From NCBI RefSeq assembly GCF_000963885.1, contig NZ_BALE01000002.1, forward strand, positions 43,409-107,408: DNA of 64,000 nt. The letters run 5' to 3'. The notes below the pieces were generated by a model. That model had not been told where the DNA came from. It saw only the letters and a program-made list of their open reading frames with translations, and did not search any database. The stretch is from Tanticharoenia sakaeratensis NBRC 103193 (GTDB lineage Bacteria > Pseudomonadota > Alphaproteobacteria > Acetobacterales > Acetobacteraceae). Made by a program: the position numbers and the translations under genes. Positions within the stretch are counted from its first letter, which is position 1. Each line of letters starts with the position of its first letter. Shown here piece by piece: positions 54,448 through 62,251 of this stretch.

Positions 54448-54855
54448 TCAGCCTTCGCGGCGGGTGCCAAGGCCGATCTTGCGCGCCAGGGACGAACGGT
54501 GATTGGCGTAATTCGGCGCAACCATCGGGTATTCGGCCGGGAGATCCCAGCGCTCACGATATTGCTGCGGCGTCATGTTGTATGCCGTCTTCAGATGGCG
54601 GCGCAGAAGCTTGAGCTTTTTTCCATCCTCGAGGCACACGATATAGTCGGGAAACACCGACTTGCGTGGAGAGACCGCAGGGGTGGGTTTCTCGACGGGA
54701 ACCACGGCAGGCTGGTTCACCTCGGAGAGCGTGGTGTAGATGGATCGGATGAGAGCCGGCAGCGCTTCTGGTGCGATCTCGTTGCCGGAAACGTAGGACG
54801 TTACAATCTGCGCGACAAGTTTGCGGATCTGGTCCTCATTGGGTTCCGTTGTCAT
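54448..54855 (-). CDS. mucR: MucR/Ros family transcriptional regulator
   Basis: 135-residue MucR. Helical N-terminal half followed by the zinc-finger-like DNA-binding region. Ligands Cys74-x2-Asp77-x9-His87 are kept, but the last His of the C-D-H-H type is replaced (Ala91-Tyr92). Then MTPQQYRERWDLPAEYPMVA and NYANHRSSLARKIGLG, invariant parts of the family. It regulates surface polysaccharide, motility or virulence genes in relatives. ATG 54855 is chosen; the open frame extends 26 codons further upstream into the promoter. Confidence 0.92.
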   Translation of the reverse strand: MTTEPNEDQIRKLVAQIVTSYVSGNEIAPEALPALIRSIYTTLSEVNQPAVVPVEKPTPAVSPRKSVFPDYIVCLEDGKKLKLLRRHLKTAYNMTPQQYRERWDLPAEYPMVAPNYANHRSSLARKIGLGTRREG

Positions 54856-54885
54856 GCTTGAGAGAGCCTCCACTGTTAGTTGTGC

Positions 54886-54915
54886 ATTATACCTTTTATT
54901 CTTAATAAATCGCAA
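54886..54915 (-). promoter_or_regulatory. Sigma-70 promoter of mucR
   Basis: On the minus strand, TTGCGA (complement of 54910-54915) and a perfect TATAAT (54886-54891) with an 18-base spacer in an AT-rich 86-bp gap between mucR and the divergent tusA-like gene. Strong by eye. It also places the mucR open-frame extension inside the promoter, supporting ATG 54855. Confidence 0.65.
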
Positions 54916-54941
54916 CCACCAGCGAATGGGCACATACAGCC

Positions 54942-55175
54942 GTGGACATTACTCAAGATCAGACACTGGATATCACCAGCTTTTTCTGTCCAATGACCTT
55001 TGTACATACCCGGCTGGCGCTTGATCGCATGACCTCGGGAGAAAAGCTGGTCCTTATCCTCAATGATGGAGACGCGCGCCGCAACGTGGCCGCTTCAGCC
55101 CAAGCACTCGGCCATGTAATCGAAGCGGACGAATCCCTGCCCGGCAATCGGGCACGGTTGGTCATCCGCAAATAG
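54942..55175 (+). CDS. TusA-family sulfur carrier-like protein
   Basis: 77 residues, SirA/TusA fold. The conserved cysteine is Cys16 in FFCPMTFVHTRLAL, where the usual CPxP motif reads CPMT. The C-terminal half (GEKLVLILNDGDARRNVAAS) is typical of the family. It relays sulfur for tRNA modification or other sulfur transfer; the loss of the second Pro places it in the alphaproteobacterial divergent group. GTG 54942 is the start; no ATG in frame fits. Divergent from mucR. Confidence 0.78.
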   Translation: MDITQDQTLDITSFFCPMTFVHTRLALDRMTSGEKLVLILNDGDARRNVAASAQALGHVIEADESLPGNRARLVIRK

Positions 55176-55217
55176 ACAAGCCATGAACGAGCCGAAACCG
55201 GTACGGTTTCCGGTTGC

Positions 55218-55673
55218 TCAGATGTCTTCTTCCAGAGATGCCATGAGGACACGCGCGTCGGCCCCATCCGCATAGTATTGGCGTCGGCGCCCGACTTCGC
55301 GGAAGCCTGTCGCAGCGTAGAGCGCCCGTGCCGCCTCGTTATTTTCGGCGACATCCAGAAACAGGCGCTCCACCCCTGATGGGGCGGCGGCCTTGACTGC
55401 CGCCTTTATCAGCGCCCGACCCACACCTGAGCGCCGGGCGCCCTGCAGAACGGCGATCGTCAGGATCTCGCCTTCGTCGGCCGCGACGCGCATCATGACG
55501 AACCCAAGCGGGTTCGTCCCGTCACACAGACAAAGCGCAGTGGTACCCGGTACGGCGAGTAATTCGGCAATCGCCTGCCCGGACCAGACGTCACCCTCCG
55601 CGAAGGCGTCGGCGTGCAACGCAGCAAGGACAACGTTCGCTTCTGCCCCCATCGGCACGATGGCCCTGCTCAT
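55218..55673 (-). CDS. rimI: Ribosomal-protein-alanine N-acetyltransferase
   Basis: 151-residue GNAT enzyme acetylating the N-terminal alanine of ribosomal protein S18. Acetyl-CoA motif LTIAVLQGARRSGVGRALIK near residue 84, then FLDVAENNEAARALYAATGF and VGRRRQYYADGADARVL, as in RimI. The ATG overlaps the tsaB stop by 4 bp, the usual alphaproteobacterial tsaB-rimI pair. Last gene of the unit. Confidence 0.88.
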   Translation of the reverse strand: MSRAIVPMGAEANVVLAALHADAFAEGDVWSGQAIAELLAVPGTTALCLCDGTNPLGFVMMRVAADEGEILTIAVLQGARRSGVGRALIKAAVKAAAPSGVERLFLDVAENNEAARALYAATGFREVGRRRQYYADGADARVLMASLEEDI

Positions 55674-56329
55674 ACCGGGGCTGGACGCAGGCCCGCAGCC
55701 GGTGGTTTGGCTTCCGGAGGATCGATATAAAGCGGCACCACGTCGGAAGACGGCCAGTAATCTGCGGCGCGCAGTATCGCTGCGGCATCCGGTCGCCTGA
55801 TGCCGCTGAGACGCCAACCGCGTACGGCAGCGAGTTCCTCGGACACGATTGCCTGAGCGTCTCCGTGAATGACGGTTCCGGCCGGCCATTTCTGATCGAC
55901 GACGCGCTCGGGTGCGAAGGCGGTAACCGCACCTTCGCTTCGTTCACAAAAGACGCGGCCCCGACGCGCCAGGCTCAAACACACCCACGGCGCTTCGGAT
56001 TCGTCCACAGCCGCGCAGGCCCGTCCGACGCTTACCCCGAGAAGAGCGACATCGAGACCGAAGGCGAGCCCATGCGCCAAGGCGATGGAAGCCCGCAGGC
56101 CGGTGAACGACCCCGGCCCTGTGACAACGACGATACGCTCCGGCGGGGGCACCGCGTTCAGAACCGATCGCGCCATAATCGCAATCCCGTCTGCCGCGCC
56201 GAGGCCGTGAGCTTCCTCGCTTGCTTCAACCCTGCCATCGGCACCGACGAGAGCCACCAGCACATCGGCCTCGGCGCCTGCTGGCGCTGCATTGAGCACC
56301 AGCACGCCGCCGCGAGCACTCACAGACAC
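55670..56329 (-). CDS. tsaB: tRNA threonylcarbamoyladenosine biosynthesis protein
   Basis: 219-residue partner of TsaD in making the t6A modification of tRNAs. N-terminal ATPase-like fold without its own catalytic site. The family motif VTGPGSFTGLRASIALAHGL lies near residue 70 and PLYIDPPEAKPPA near the C-terminus. GTG 56329 is the start, 10 bases inside the nitroreductase gene. Full length for the family. Confidence 0.88.
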   Translation of the reverse strand: MSVSARGGVLVLNAAPAGAEADVLVALVGADGRVEASEEAHGLGAADGIAIMARSVLNAVPPPERIVVVTGPGSFTGLRASIALAHGLAFGLDVALLGVSVGRACAAVDESEAPWVCLSLARRGRVFCERSEGAVTAFAPERVVDQKWPAGTVIHGDAQAIVSEELAAVRGWRLSGIRRPDAAAILRAADYWPSSDVVPLYIDPPEAKPPAAGLRPAPV

Positions 56330-57018
56330 AGGCAGGTCGTGTCGAAATCCAGCCGCGGCGCACGCGGACGTTCGGTCTCGTCGCCCGCATAACCCAGCGC
56401 GATCAGGAAATTCGCGCGCCAGCCGGTTCCGGCCAACAGCGCATCCTCGACCTGATATGCGTCGAAACCGGACATCGGTGCAGCCGCAAGGCCTAGAGCC
56501 CGAGCCGCCATGAGAAGATAGGCGCCCTGCAGGGTCCCGTTACGGAAAGCCGTTTCCTCCGCAAGTCCCACGTCGCCTGCGAACCAGTCCCGCAGCCCTG
56601 GCTCGTCGTTCAGATTGGGCAGATGTTCGAAGAACAGCGGGTCATGGCAGACGATGGCAACCACCGGCGCCGCCAGGCAGTGCACAACGTTTCCCGCCGA
56701 GAGCGCGGGCCGCAGACGTGCCCGGGCATCCTCGCTCACGACGAACACAAACCGCGCCGGCATGCAGTTTCCGGACGTCGGTCCCATTTTCACGAGATCG
56801 TAAAGCGCGGCGAGCGTTTCGGCGCCGACCGGGCGGTCCGCCCAGCTTCGTGGCGTCCGCGCGCGCCGAAACAATGCGTCGAGGGCTGCATCGTCGATCG
56901 GCCCCGAAGGCGGAGCCGATCCGGTAGACATCGTCCCCTTCACTGCCGCGTCGGGGGCGTCTGCGACAAGGGCCGCATCCGCCGCGATGTCAGACGACAG
57001 ACCATCAGACGATGTCAT
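56320..57018 (-). CDS. Malonic semialdehyde reductase-type nitroreductase (RutE/HadB)
   Basis: 232-residue FMN enzyme of the RutE/HadB family, which reduces 3-oxopropanoate or quinones with NAD(P)H. Family marks are LFRRARTPRSWADRPV, LYDLVKMGPTSGNCMPARFV, VGLAEETAFRNGTLQGAYLL and GLAAAPMSGFD. A 35-residue N-terminal tail rich in Ala/Asp is unusual; ATG 56931 would remove it, but the TGATG overlap with the nfuA stop supports 57018. No other pyrimidine-degradation genes are nearby. Confidence 0.83.
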   Translation of the reverse strand: MTSSDGLSSDIAADAALVADAPDAAVKGTMSTGSAPPSGPIDDAALDALFRRARTPRSWADRPVGAETLAALYDLVKMGPTSGNCMPARFVFVVSEDARARLRPALSAGNVVHCLAAPVVAIVCHDPLFFEHLPNLNDEPGLRDWFAGDVGLAEETAFRNGTLQGAYLLMAARALGLAAAPMSGFDAYQVEDALLAGTGWRANFLIALGYAGDETERPRAPRLDFDTTCLCL

Positions 57019-57593
57019 CAGGCCGCGGCCCAGTCATCAACCTGCTCTACCGCCACGACCTCGGGCACATAGTGCCGCAGCATGTTCTCGACGCCATGCT
57101 TCAGCGTCGCACGCGAGGACGGGCAGCCCGAGCAGGCGCCCTGCATGGTCAGACGCACGATACCGTCGCGATATCCACGGAACACGATGTCCCCGCCATC
57201 GCCGGCCACGGCCGGACGCACGCGGGTGTCCAGCAGGTCGCGGATCTGTGCCACGATTTCGGCATCTTCCGGTGCAATGTCGTCCTCGACCGAAAGAGCG
57301 CCCTGTTCGAATGCCGGCAGGCCCGCACGGAAATGCTCTTCGATCACCGCGAGCACCTGCGGCTTCAACTCCGGCCAGTCGGCCGCATCGGTCTTGGTCA
57401 CGGACACGAAATCCGCACCCAGAAACACGCGCGACACGCCGTCCAGGGTGAAAAGGGCATCCGCCAGGCGTGAACGGCCGCTCGCCGCCTGCGCGTCAGC
57501 AAAATCCGCCGTTCCGGCTATGCCGGTCACATCACGGCCCGGCAGAAACTTGAGCGTCGCCGGATTTGGCGTGGTCTCGGTCTCGATGAACAT
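57018..57593 (-). CDS. nfuA: NfuA-type iron-sulfur cluster carrier
   Basis: 191-residue protein with a Nfu N-terminal domain (FIETETTPNPATLKFLPGRD; LADALFTLDGVSRVFLGADF) and a NifU C-terminal domain whose cluster cysteines are in GACSGCPSSRATLK (CxxC). It carries 4Fe-4S clusters to target enzymes such as aconitase or, plausibly, the CysH and CysI proteins of this window (inference). ATG 57593 is preferred; a TTG at 57602 exists. First gene of the nfuA-nitroreductase-tsaB-rimI unit. Confidence 0.9.
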   Translation of the reverse strand: MFIETETTPNPATLKFLPGRDVTGIAGTADFADAQAASGRSRLADALFTLDGVSRVFLGADFVSVTKTDAADWPELKPQVLAVIEEHFRAGLPAFEQGALSVEDDIAPEDAEIVAQIRDLLDTRVRPAVAGDGGDIVFRGYRDGIVRLTMQGACSGCPSSRATLKHGVENMLRHYVPEVVAVEQVDDWAAA

Positions 57594-57717
57594 GGCAGTC
57601 AACGATCCTGTGTGGCTTCGTGTGCGTTCGCAACGAAGATCCGTATGGTTGGAAGCCCCTTCGAGGGCATTGGCCTCTCAGATGAACCCTGCGCGCCGCC
57701 GCTGCAAGGGTTGCGGT

Positions 57718-59049
57718 TCAACGTCGGTCCGATGCCGCATCATCGGCAGCGGTATCCGCGGCATACGGGAGACGCACGATGGCACGCAGGCCGCGCCCTT
57801 CCGCCCGGCAGAGCTCAAGCGTTCCGCCCGCACGTTCCGTCTCACGCTTGACGATCGCAAGGCCGAGGCCGATCCCGCCGGTCGACCGTGAACGCGACCC
57901 TTCAAGGCGAAAGAACGGGGTCGTCACCCTGTCGAGATCGGCATCCGGAATGCCGGGCCCGTCATCAGTGACTGACACCTGCGACCCTCGCGGGGTCGCG
58001 GTCAGGATCACCTCAGCATTGCCGCCATATGTCAGGGCGTTGTCGATCAGGTTCGCAAAGACACGCCGCATGGCGAGCGGCCTGAGCGCCATGGCGCATC
58101 GATCCGGCCCCTCGTAGCGAACATCGCATCCGCGATCGGCGCGCTCGTCGACCAGCGTCGCCAGAATGGCAGCGAGATCGGCCTGCCGAAGCGGCTCGGG
58201 GTCCCGGTCGCCAGCGAGATACGCCAGAACGCCGCTGACCATCGCCTCCATTTCGGCGACGTCGGCTTCTATGGCCGCCTGCGCTTCCGGATCATTCAGG
58301 AAGCCCGCGCGCAGACGCAGTCTCTGCAACGGCGTGCGCAGATCATGCGAGACCGCCGCCAGCATCTCTGTCCGGTCCTCGACGAGCCGATGGATTCGGG
58401 CCTGCATGGCATTGATCGCCCGCGCGAGGCCACGCACCTCCCGCGGGCCCTGCTCGGAAAAATGCACCTGTTCGCCGATGTCGTCCGGGCTGCTCGCAAC
58501 GCCGTCCGCAAGATCCGACAAAGCGCGAAGCGGGGTCGAGAGCGCACGCACCAGCATCGCGGCGGCAAGACTCACGGCGCCAGCGGTGATCGCCGCGGAC
58601 GCGAGCCCGCGCGTGACATGGTGCCGGCCAACCATGGAGGGTGCGGTGAAATCGAGCCAGGAGCCGTCCGGCAGCATGATCTCGCCGCTGACGTCCGAAG
58701 GTGAAGCGACGGGCACGCCCAGCACCAGTCTTGCGTGACCGAGCGCGTTTTCCGTGTGGATCATGCCAAGCCGAAGCTCGTCGAGGCCGGCCGCCTGACG
58801 CAGGCGAACCTTGCGTGGCGCGGAACCTTCGGCACGCCATGTCAGGGCAAGATCATCCGTGGAAAGCATGACGGCGAGAACCGGCCGCTGCCCAACGGGC
58901 GCGGCGGCAAGCACGCGCGCGTCGCTCATCAACGCCTCGGCGAGCTGCGACGTCCGGGCGTCGTCCACAATGTAGGATTCGGCTTCCTCATAGACCACGC
59001 TGCTGCCGAGAAACACGAGCAGCACGGCCGCGAGCAGCACGAGACTCAC
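57718..59049 (-). CDS. EnvZ-type sensor histidine kinase (N-terminus uncertain)
   Basis: 443 residues from GTG 59049. Two membrane helices (the first at the very start, the second about 145-170) enclose a periplasmic sensor region. A HAMP region precedes HisKA with His235 in AAVSHDLRTPLQRLRLRAGF, and the ATPase boxes are NLIDNALTYGG, DDGPGIP and GGIGLGLAIVKRE. The frame stays open to 59130 and translates to RLILLWPRGLVGR just before the helix, like EnvZ starts. No ATG, GTG or TTG lies there, so a CTG overlapping the upstream stop is possible. It phosphorylates the regulator encoded upstream. Confidence 0.85.
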   Translation of the reverse strand: MSLVLLAAVLLVFLGSSVVYEEAESYIVDDARTSQLAEALMSDARVLAAAPVGQRPVLAVMLSTDDLALTWRAEGSAPRKVRLRQAAGLDELRLGMIHTENALGHARLVLGVPVASPSDVSGEIMLPDGSWLDFTAPSMVGRHHVTRGLASAAITAGAVSLAAAMLVRALSTPLRALSDLADGVASSPDDIGEQVHFSEQGPREVRGLARAINAMQARIHRLVEDRTEMLAAVSHDLRTPLQRLRLRAGFLNDPEAQAAIEADVAEMEAMVSGVLAYLAGDRDPEPLRQADLAAILATLVDERADRGCDVRYEGPDRCAMALRPLAMRRVFANLIDNALTYGGNAEVILTATPRGSQVSVTDDGPGIPDADLDRVTTPFFRLEGSRSRSTGGIGLGLAIVKRETERAGGTLELCRAEGRGLRAIVRLPYAADTAADDAASDRR

Positions 59050-59126
59050 ACGACCGACTAAACCCCTCGGCCAGAGGAGGATCAGTCGTTCAGATGTGCC
59101 CCGCCGCCGTGACGTAGCGCTCGTTT

Positions 59127-59900
59127 TCAGATGCGTTCAACCTCGGGCACAAAGATATACCCAAGACCGCGCACGGTTCGGATCAACATGTCCGCATCGT
59201 TGCCGAGCTTGCGGCGCAGACGGCTCACCAGCACGTCCACACTGCGGTCAGAAACATCGCCCAGGCGCGTGCGCGACAGTTCCAGAAGACGGTCACGGGC
59301 GATTACACGCTGCGGGTTGTCCAGGAAGCTGCACAGCAGGTCGTGTTCGGCACCGGAGATATCGACCGCAGCACCTGACGGATCCGTCAGTTCGCGACGT
59401 CGCAGGTCGAGGGTCCATCCTGCGAAGCGGACGGTCTCCTTGCGGGTTCGATCGAGCGGCGTCGCTGCCGTTCCGCGTCGAAGCACGGCGCGCACACGCG
59501 CAAGGAGCTCGCGCTGGCCGAACGGCTTGGCAACATAGTCGTCCGCACCCAGTTCCAGGCCGAGCACACGGTCCCGCTCCTCGCCACGCGCCGACACCAT
59601 GATGACGGGCGTCGACACGACCGGGGTCTCGCCGGGATCGGTGGGAGGAACAGGCGCGTCGCCGCTGCGCAGGATGCGGAGGATGTCGAGCCCGGACACG
59701 CCAGGGAGCATCACATCGAGAATGATCAGATCGACCGGGGCGACCTGCAGGGCCGCCCACATTTCGTCCGCATTGGATGCGCCACGAACACGGAACCCGT
59801 CGCCCTGAAGGGCGCGCTGGAGAAGCGTGCGCATGCCCGGGTCGTCTTCGACGAGAAGAACACGGGCGGGGAGATCAGGATCCGAGAGGTTTGGTGTCAT
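59127..59900 (-). CDS. OmpR/PhoB-type response regulator
   Basis: 257 residues. Receiver domain with phospho-acceptor Asp62 in LIILDVMLPG, Ser103 in place of the usual Thr, and Lys125 in AKPFGQREL. A winged-helix DNA-binding domain follows (about 155-250: RRELTDPSGAAVDISGAEHD; VDVLVSRLRRKLG; RTVRGLGYIF). An insertion of about 18 residues, rich in Pro, Gly and Thr (residues 80-97), interrupts the receiver between helix 3 and strand 4. It partners the kinase encoded immediately downstream. Role unknown; osmotic or acid stress is typical of the family. Confidence 0.9.
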   Translation of the reverse strand: MTPNLSDPDLPARVLLVEDDPGMRTLLQRALQGDGFRVRGASNADEMWAALQVAPVDLIILDVMLPGVSGLDILRILRSGDAPVPPTDPGETPVVSTPVIMVSARGEERDRVLGLELGADDYVAKPFGQRELLARVRAVLRRGTAATPLDRTRKETVRFAGWTLDLRRRELTDPSGAAVDISGAEHDLLCSFLDNPQRVIARDRLLELSRTRLGDVSDRSVDVLVSRLRRKLGNDADMLIRTVRGLGYIFVPEVERI

Positions 59901-59950
59901 GATTCGAAAACGCTATCACGTGTTGCATCTCGCTCTCAACACCGCGATGA

Positions 59951-59980
59951 CATGGTCGTCAAGTCGTGCTGACGACCATG
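59951..59980 (-). terminator. Strong hairpin after the TPR gene
   Basis: Perfect 11-bp stem CATGGTCGTCA / TGACGACCATG with an 8-base loop, in the 90-bp gap between the leftward TPR gene and the leftward response regulator gene. Probably ends the tonB-exb-TPR transcript. There is no T-run on that strand, though TTTTC follows on the other. Confidence 0.55.
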
Positions 59981-59990
59981 CCGCGTTTTC

Positions 59991-61262
59991 TCAGTGGGCC
60001 GCGGGCGGATGCTGAAGAAGCAGAGCCCACATTGCGGCGATGTCGCGTGGACCATTATCTCCCGTAACGGCCTGAAGCGTCTTGATGGCATCAGCCGTGC
60101 GGCCGCCGTCCATCTGCGCGAGACCATAGTCAAGCTGCGCAATCTCCGGATGCAGCGGATGGCGCGTCATGCCTTCCCGCATCAGCGCCAGTCCCTCATC
60201 GACCTGGCCATTGAGAACCATGTCATAGCCGGCCGTCAGCAGCGGGCCCGCGCCGGGGTCCTTCTTGGCGGCCTCGGCATTGGCGTCGAGCTTGGCATGG
60301 TCGGCATTAGCACGCTGGATGACCATGGCATGAAGGCGCGCTTCACGATCGGCCCCTGCGTCATGCCCCAGGGCGCCGTTGGCGTATCCCTGGTTCATCA
60401 GTTTCAGGGCAAGCTGCGGCAGACCGGCCTGTACGGCACGTTCCGTCATGTCCATGTAATCGGAGGGGTTGCGCAGGACGCCCGTGGCCAGCCTGATCCG
60501 CTCGATATCGAACTGGAGCTGGGGCGGGATCTTCGGGTTGACCATCAGCCCGTGGATCAGGTTCGCCCAGTATTCCGGCTTGGGATAATACTGGACGAGC
60601 TGAACGAACGCGTGCGTCTCGTTCGAGCTGTCCTTCAGACGCGTGTAGCAGGTCGCGAGGAACTGCAGCTGGTTCTCGGTCGGCTTCTTGCCGGCCTTGG
60701 CCTCGGCATCGATCTGCGCCTGCTGCGCTTTTGCAGCATTGGCGTAGTCGTTCTGCAGATAGTAGGCCTGAACCAGGGTCGTCCCGACATTACCTGTCGT
60801 GTCCGGGTATTTCTTCAGGTACTGCTGCGCGAGCGTCACGACCTGCGGATAGTTTTTCGCGCTGTAGGCCATCGAGATTTCGGCCTGAAGCATCTGCGGC
60901 TTGTTGGCCGCCGGCGTACGCGGCGATGCGATCAGCACGTCGTACGCCTTGATCGCGGACGCGGTGTCGCCGGACTGGGCGGCGACCGCCGCGCGCATCT
61001 GCGCGATCGTGTAACTTTCGTAATCGGTCTTTTTCGCGACCGCGTCGGCAGCATTCACGCCTGCCATGGCTTTTGTGTAGTCACGGGCCGCCAGCGCGGT
61101 CTGCGCCTGCTGAAGCGGTTTGCCCACGGCCATGCTCAGTTCGTCAGCAGCCCGGGCGCCCTGATGACATGAAAGTGTCGCGGCGAGGATGGTCGCCGCG
61201 AGCAGCGGCGCACGAGCCGGACGCACGCTCAGCGGCGCATGACGCAGACGCGAAAAAATCAC
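59991..61262 (-). CDS. Periplasmic TPR-repeat protein of the TonB operon
   Basis: 423 residues with a signal peptide (about 1-38, ending ARAAD), then repeated helix pairs typical of tetratricopeptide repeats: ARDYTKAMAGVNAADA, AEISMAYSAKNYPQVVTLAQ, TLVQAYYLQNDYANAAKAQQ, and a second cluster near the C-terminus (GYDMVLNGQVDEGLALMREG). No catalytic motif. The GTG start 61262 is 2 bp from the exbD stop, so it belongs to the operon. Comparable TPR proteins follow exbB/exbD/tonB in Vibrio TonB2-type systems and help energy transfer. Confidence 0.75.
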   Translation of the reverse strand: MIFSRLRHAPLSVRPARAPLLAATILAATLSCHQGARAADELSMAVGKPLQQAQTALAARDYTKAMAGVNAADAVAKKTDYESYTIAQMRAAVAAQSGDTASAIKAYDVLIASPRTPAANKPQMLQAEISMAYSAKNYPQVVTLAQQYLKKYPDTTGNVGTTLVQAYYLQNDYANAAKAQQAQIDAEAKAGKKPTENQLQFLATCYTRLKDSSNETHAFVQLVQYYPKPEYWANLIHGLMVNPKIPPQLQFDIERIRLATGVLRNPSDYMDMTERAVQAGLPQLALKLMNQGYANGALGHDAGADREARLHAMVIQRANADHAKLDANAEAAKKDPGAGPLLTAGYDMVLNGQVDEGLALMREGMTRHPLHPEIAQLDYGLAQMDGGRTADAIKTLQAVTGDNGPRDIAAMWALLLQHPPAAH

Positions 61263-61264
61263 TA

Positions 61265-61699
61265 TTACTGTCCTTCCATATACTGATCCTGACCCACGAT
61301 CCCGAGCTTCAGGATGCCGAGGCGCTGGGCGTCAGCCAGAACGTGCGCCACCGTCTTGTAGTCGGCAAGGCGATTTGGATCGATATGCATTTCAGGCTGG
61401 TCCGGCTGGTGGGCCGCATTGATGAAATGCGCCTGCAGATCATCTTCGCTGGTGACCGGCTGACCGTTCCACGTAATCGAATTATCGAAATCGATACCCA
61501 CCGTCACGACCTGCGGCAGCGTGGTCGAAGGCGGCGGATTCCCCTGCGGCAGGTCGAGCGCAACCGAATGGGTCTGCAGAGGCAGCGTGATGATCAACAT
61601 GATGAGCAGCACGAGCATCACGTCGATCAAGGGTGTGGTGTTGATATCGACGATGCCCTCGTCTTCCGAGGTGCTGTCTGATCCGACGCTCATGGCCAT
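61265..61699 (-). CDS. exbD: ExbD/TolR-family biopolymer transport protein (second copy)
   Basis: 144 residues: short cytoplasmic start, one membrane helix with the proton-carrying Asp in DINTTPLIDVMLVLLIMLII (the Asp of PLIDVMLV), and a periplasmic domain ending VLADAQRLGILKLGIVGQDQ. Together with the first ExbD and ExbB it harvests the proton motive force for TonB. It is separated from the first exbD gene by 120 bp. Its periplasmic domain differs from that of the first copy, so the two may form mixed dimers. Confidence 0.87.
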   Translation of the reverse strand: MAMSVGSDSTSEDEGIVDINTTPLIDVMLVLLIMLIITLPLQTHSVALDLPQGNPPPSTTLPQVVTVGIDFDNSITWNGQPVTSEDDLQAHFINAAHQPDQPEMHIDPNRLADYKTVAHVLADAQRLGILKLGIVGQDQYMEGQ

Positions 61700-61773
61700 G
61701 GCGCATCACTTTCTGGCTTTGGGTGAAACCCGGCCGCGCGCAAGCACGGCGAGAATGAAGAAGGCGGCAGTCG

Positions 61774-61796
61774 CGGGACCGTTCTTGCAGGTCCCG
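61774..61796 (-). other. Hairpin between the two exbD genes
   Basis: CGGGACC / GGTCCCG stem of 7 bp with a 9-base loop, inside the 120-bp gap between exbD copies. The position fits an mRNA-processing or partial-termination element that would lower expression of the second exbD and TPR genes. Function is inference. Confidence 0.35.
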
Positions 61797-61819
61797 GACG
61801 ACCGCCCGGATCACGCACC

Positions 61820-62248
61820 TTACGGGCTGCTGTGCGGCTGCTCGGTAATGAAGTCCACGTGCCCGATGCCCGCTTCCTGGCAGGCGGCCACGAGACGGCC
61901 GACCGCCTCGTAACGCGCCTTCTGGTCGCCGCGGATCTGGATCTGCGGCTGCGGCTTCATCGTGGCGACATGACTCAGACGTTCCATCAGGTCCGCGTGC
62001 CCGCGCAGCGGGGTCGTGTTCCAGTAGGCCTGTCCGTTATCCGTCACCGCCAGAACCACGTTGTTCGGCTTCGTCTGCGTCGGCTGGTTCGCGTCCTTGG
62101 GAAGCTGAACCTTGACCGTATGCGTGACGACCGGAACCGTGATCAGGAAGATGATGAGCAGCACCAGCATGACGTCGACAAGCGGAGTGGTGTTGATGGC
62201 AGACACCACATCGTCTTCGCCGCCACTATCTCCGACTTGCATGGCCAT
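61820..62248 (-). CDS. exbD: ExbD/TolR-family biopolymer transport protein (first copy)
   Basis: 142 residues. Single membrane helix with the essential Asp in INTTPLVDVMLVLLIIFLI, preceded by a short acidic cytoplasmic stretch. The periplasmic domain reads VKVQLPKDANQPTQTKPNNV and IQIRGDQKARYEAVGRLVAA. It forms the proton channel with ExbB. The start is 3 bp after the exbB stop. Confidence 0.89.
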   Translation of the reverse strand: MAMQVGDSGGEDDVVSAINTTPLVDVMLVLLIIFLITVPVVTHTVKVQLPKDANQPTQTKPNNVVLAVTDNGQAYWNTTPLRGHADLMERLSHVATMKPQPQIQIRGDQKARYEAVGRLVAACQEAGIGHVDFITEQPHSSP

Positions 62249-62251
62249 GGT

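Noticed and set aside
56931..57018. Shorter start for the nitroreductase at 56931
   Set aside because: The TGATG overlap with the nfuA stop favours 57018, although the tail is not typical of the family.
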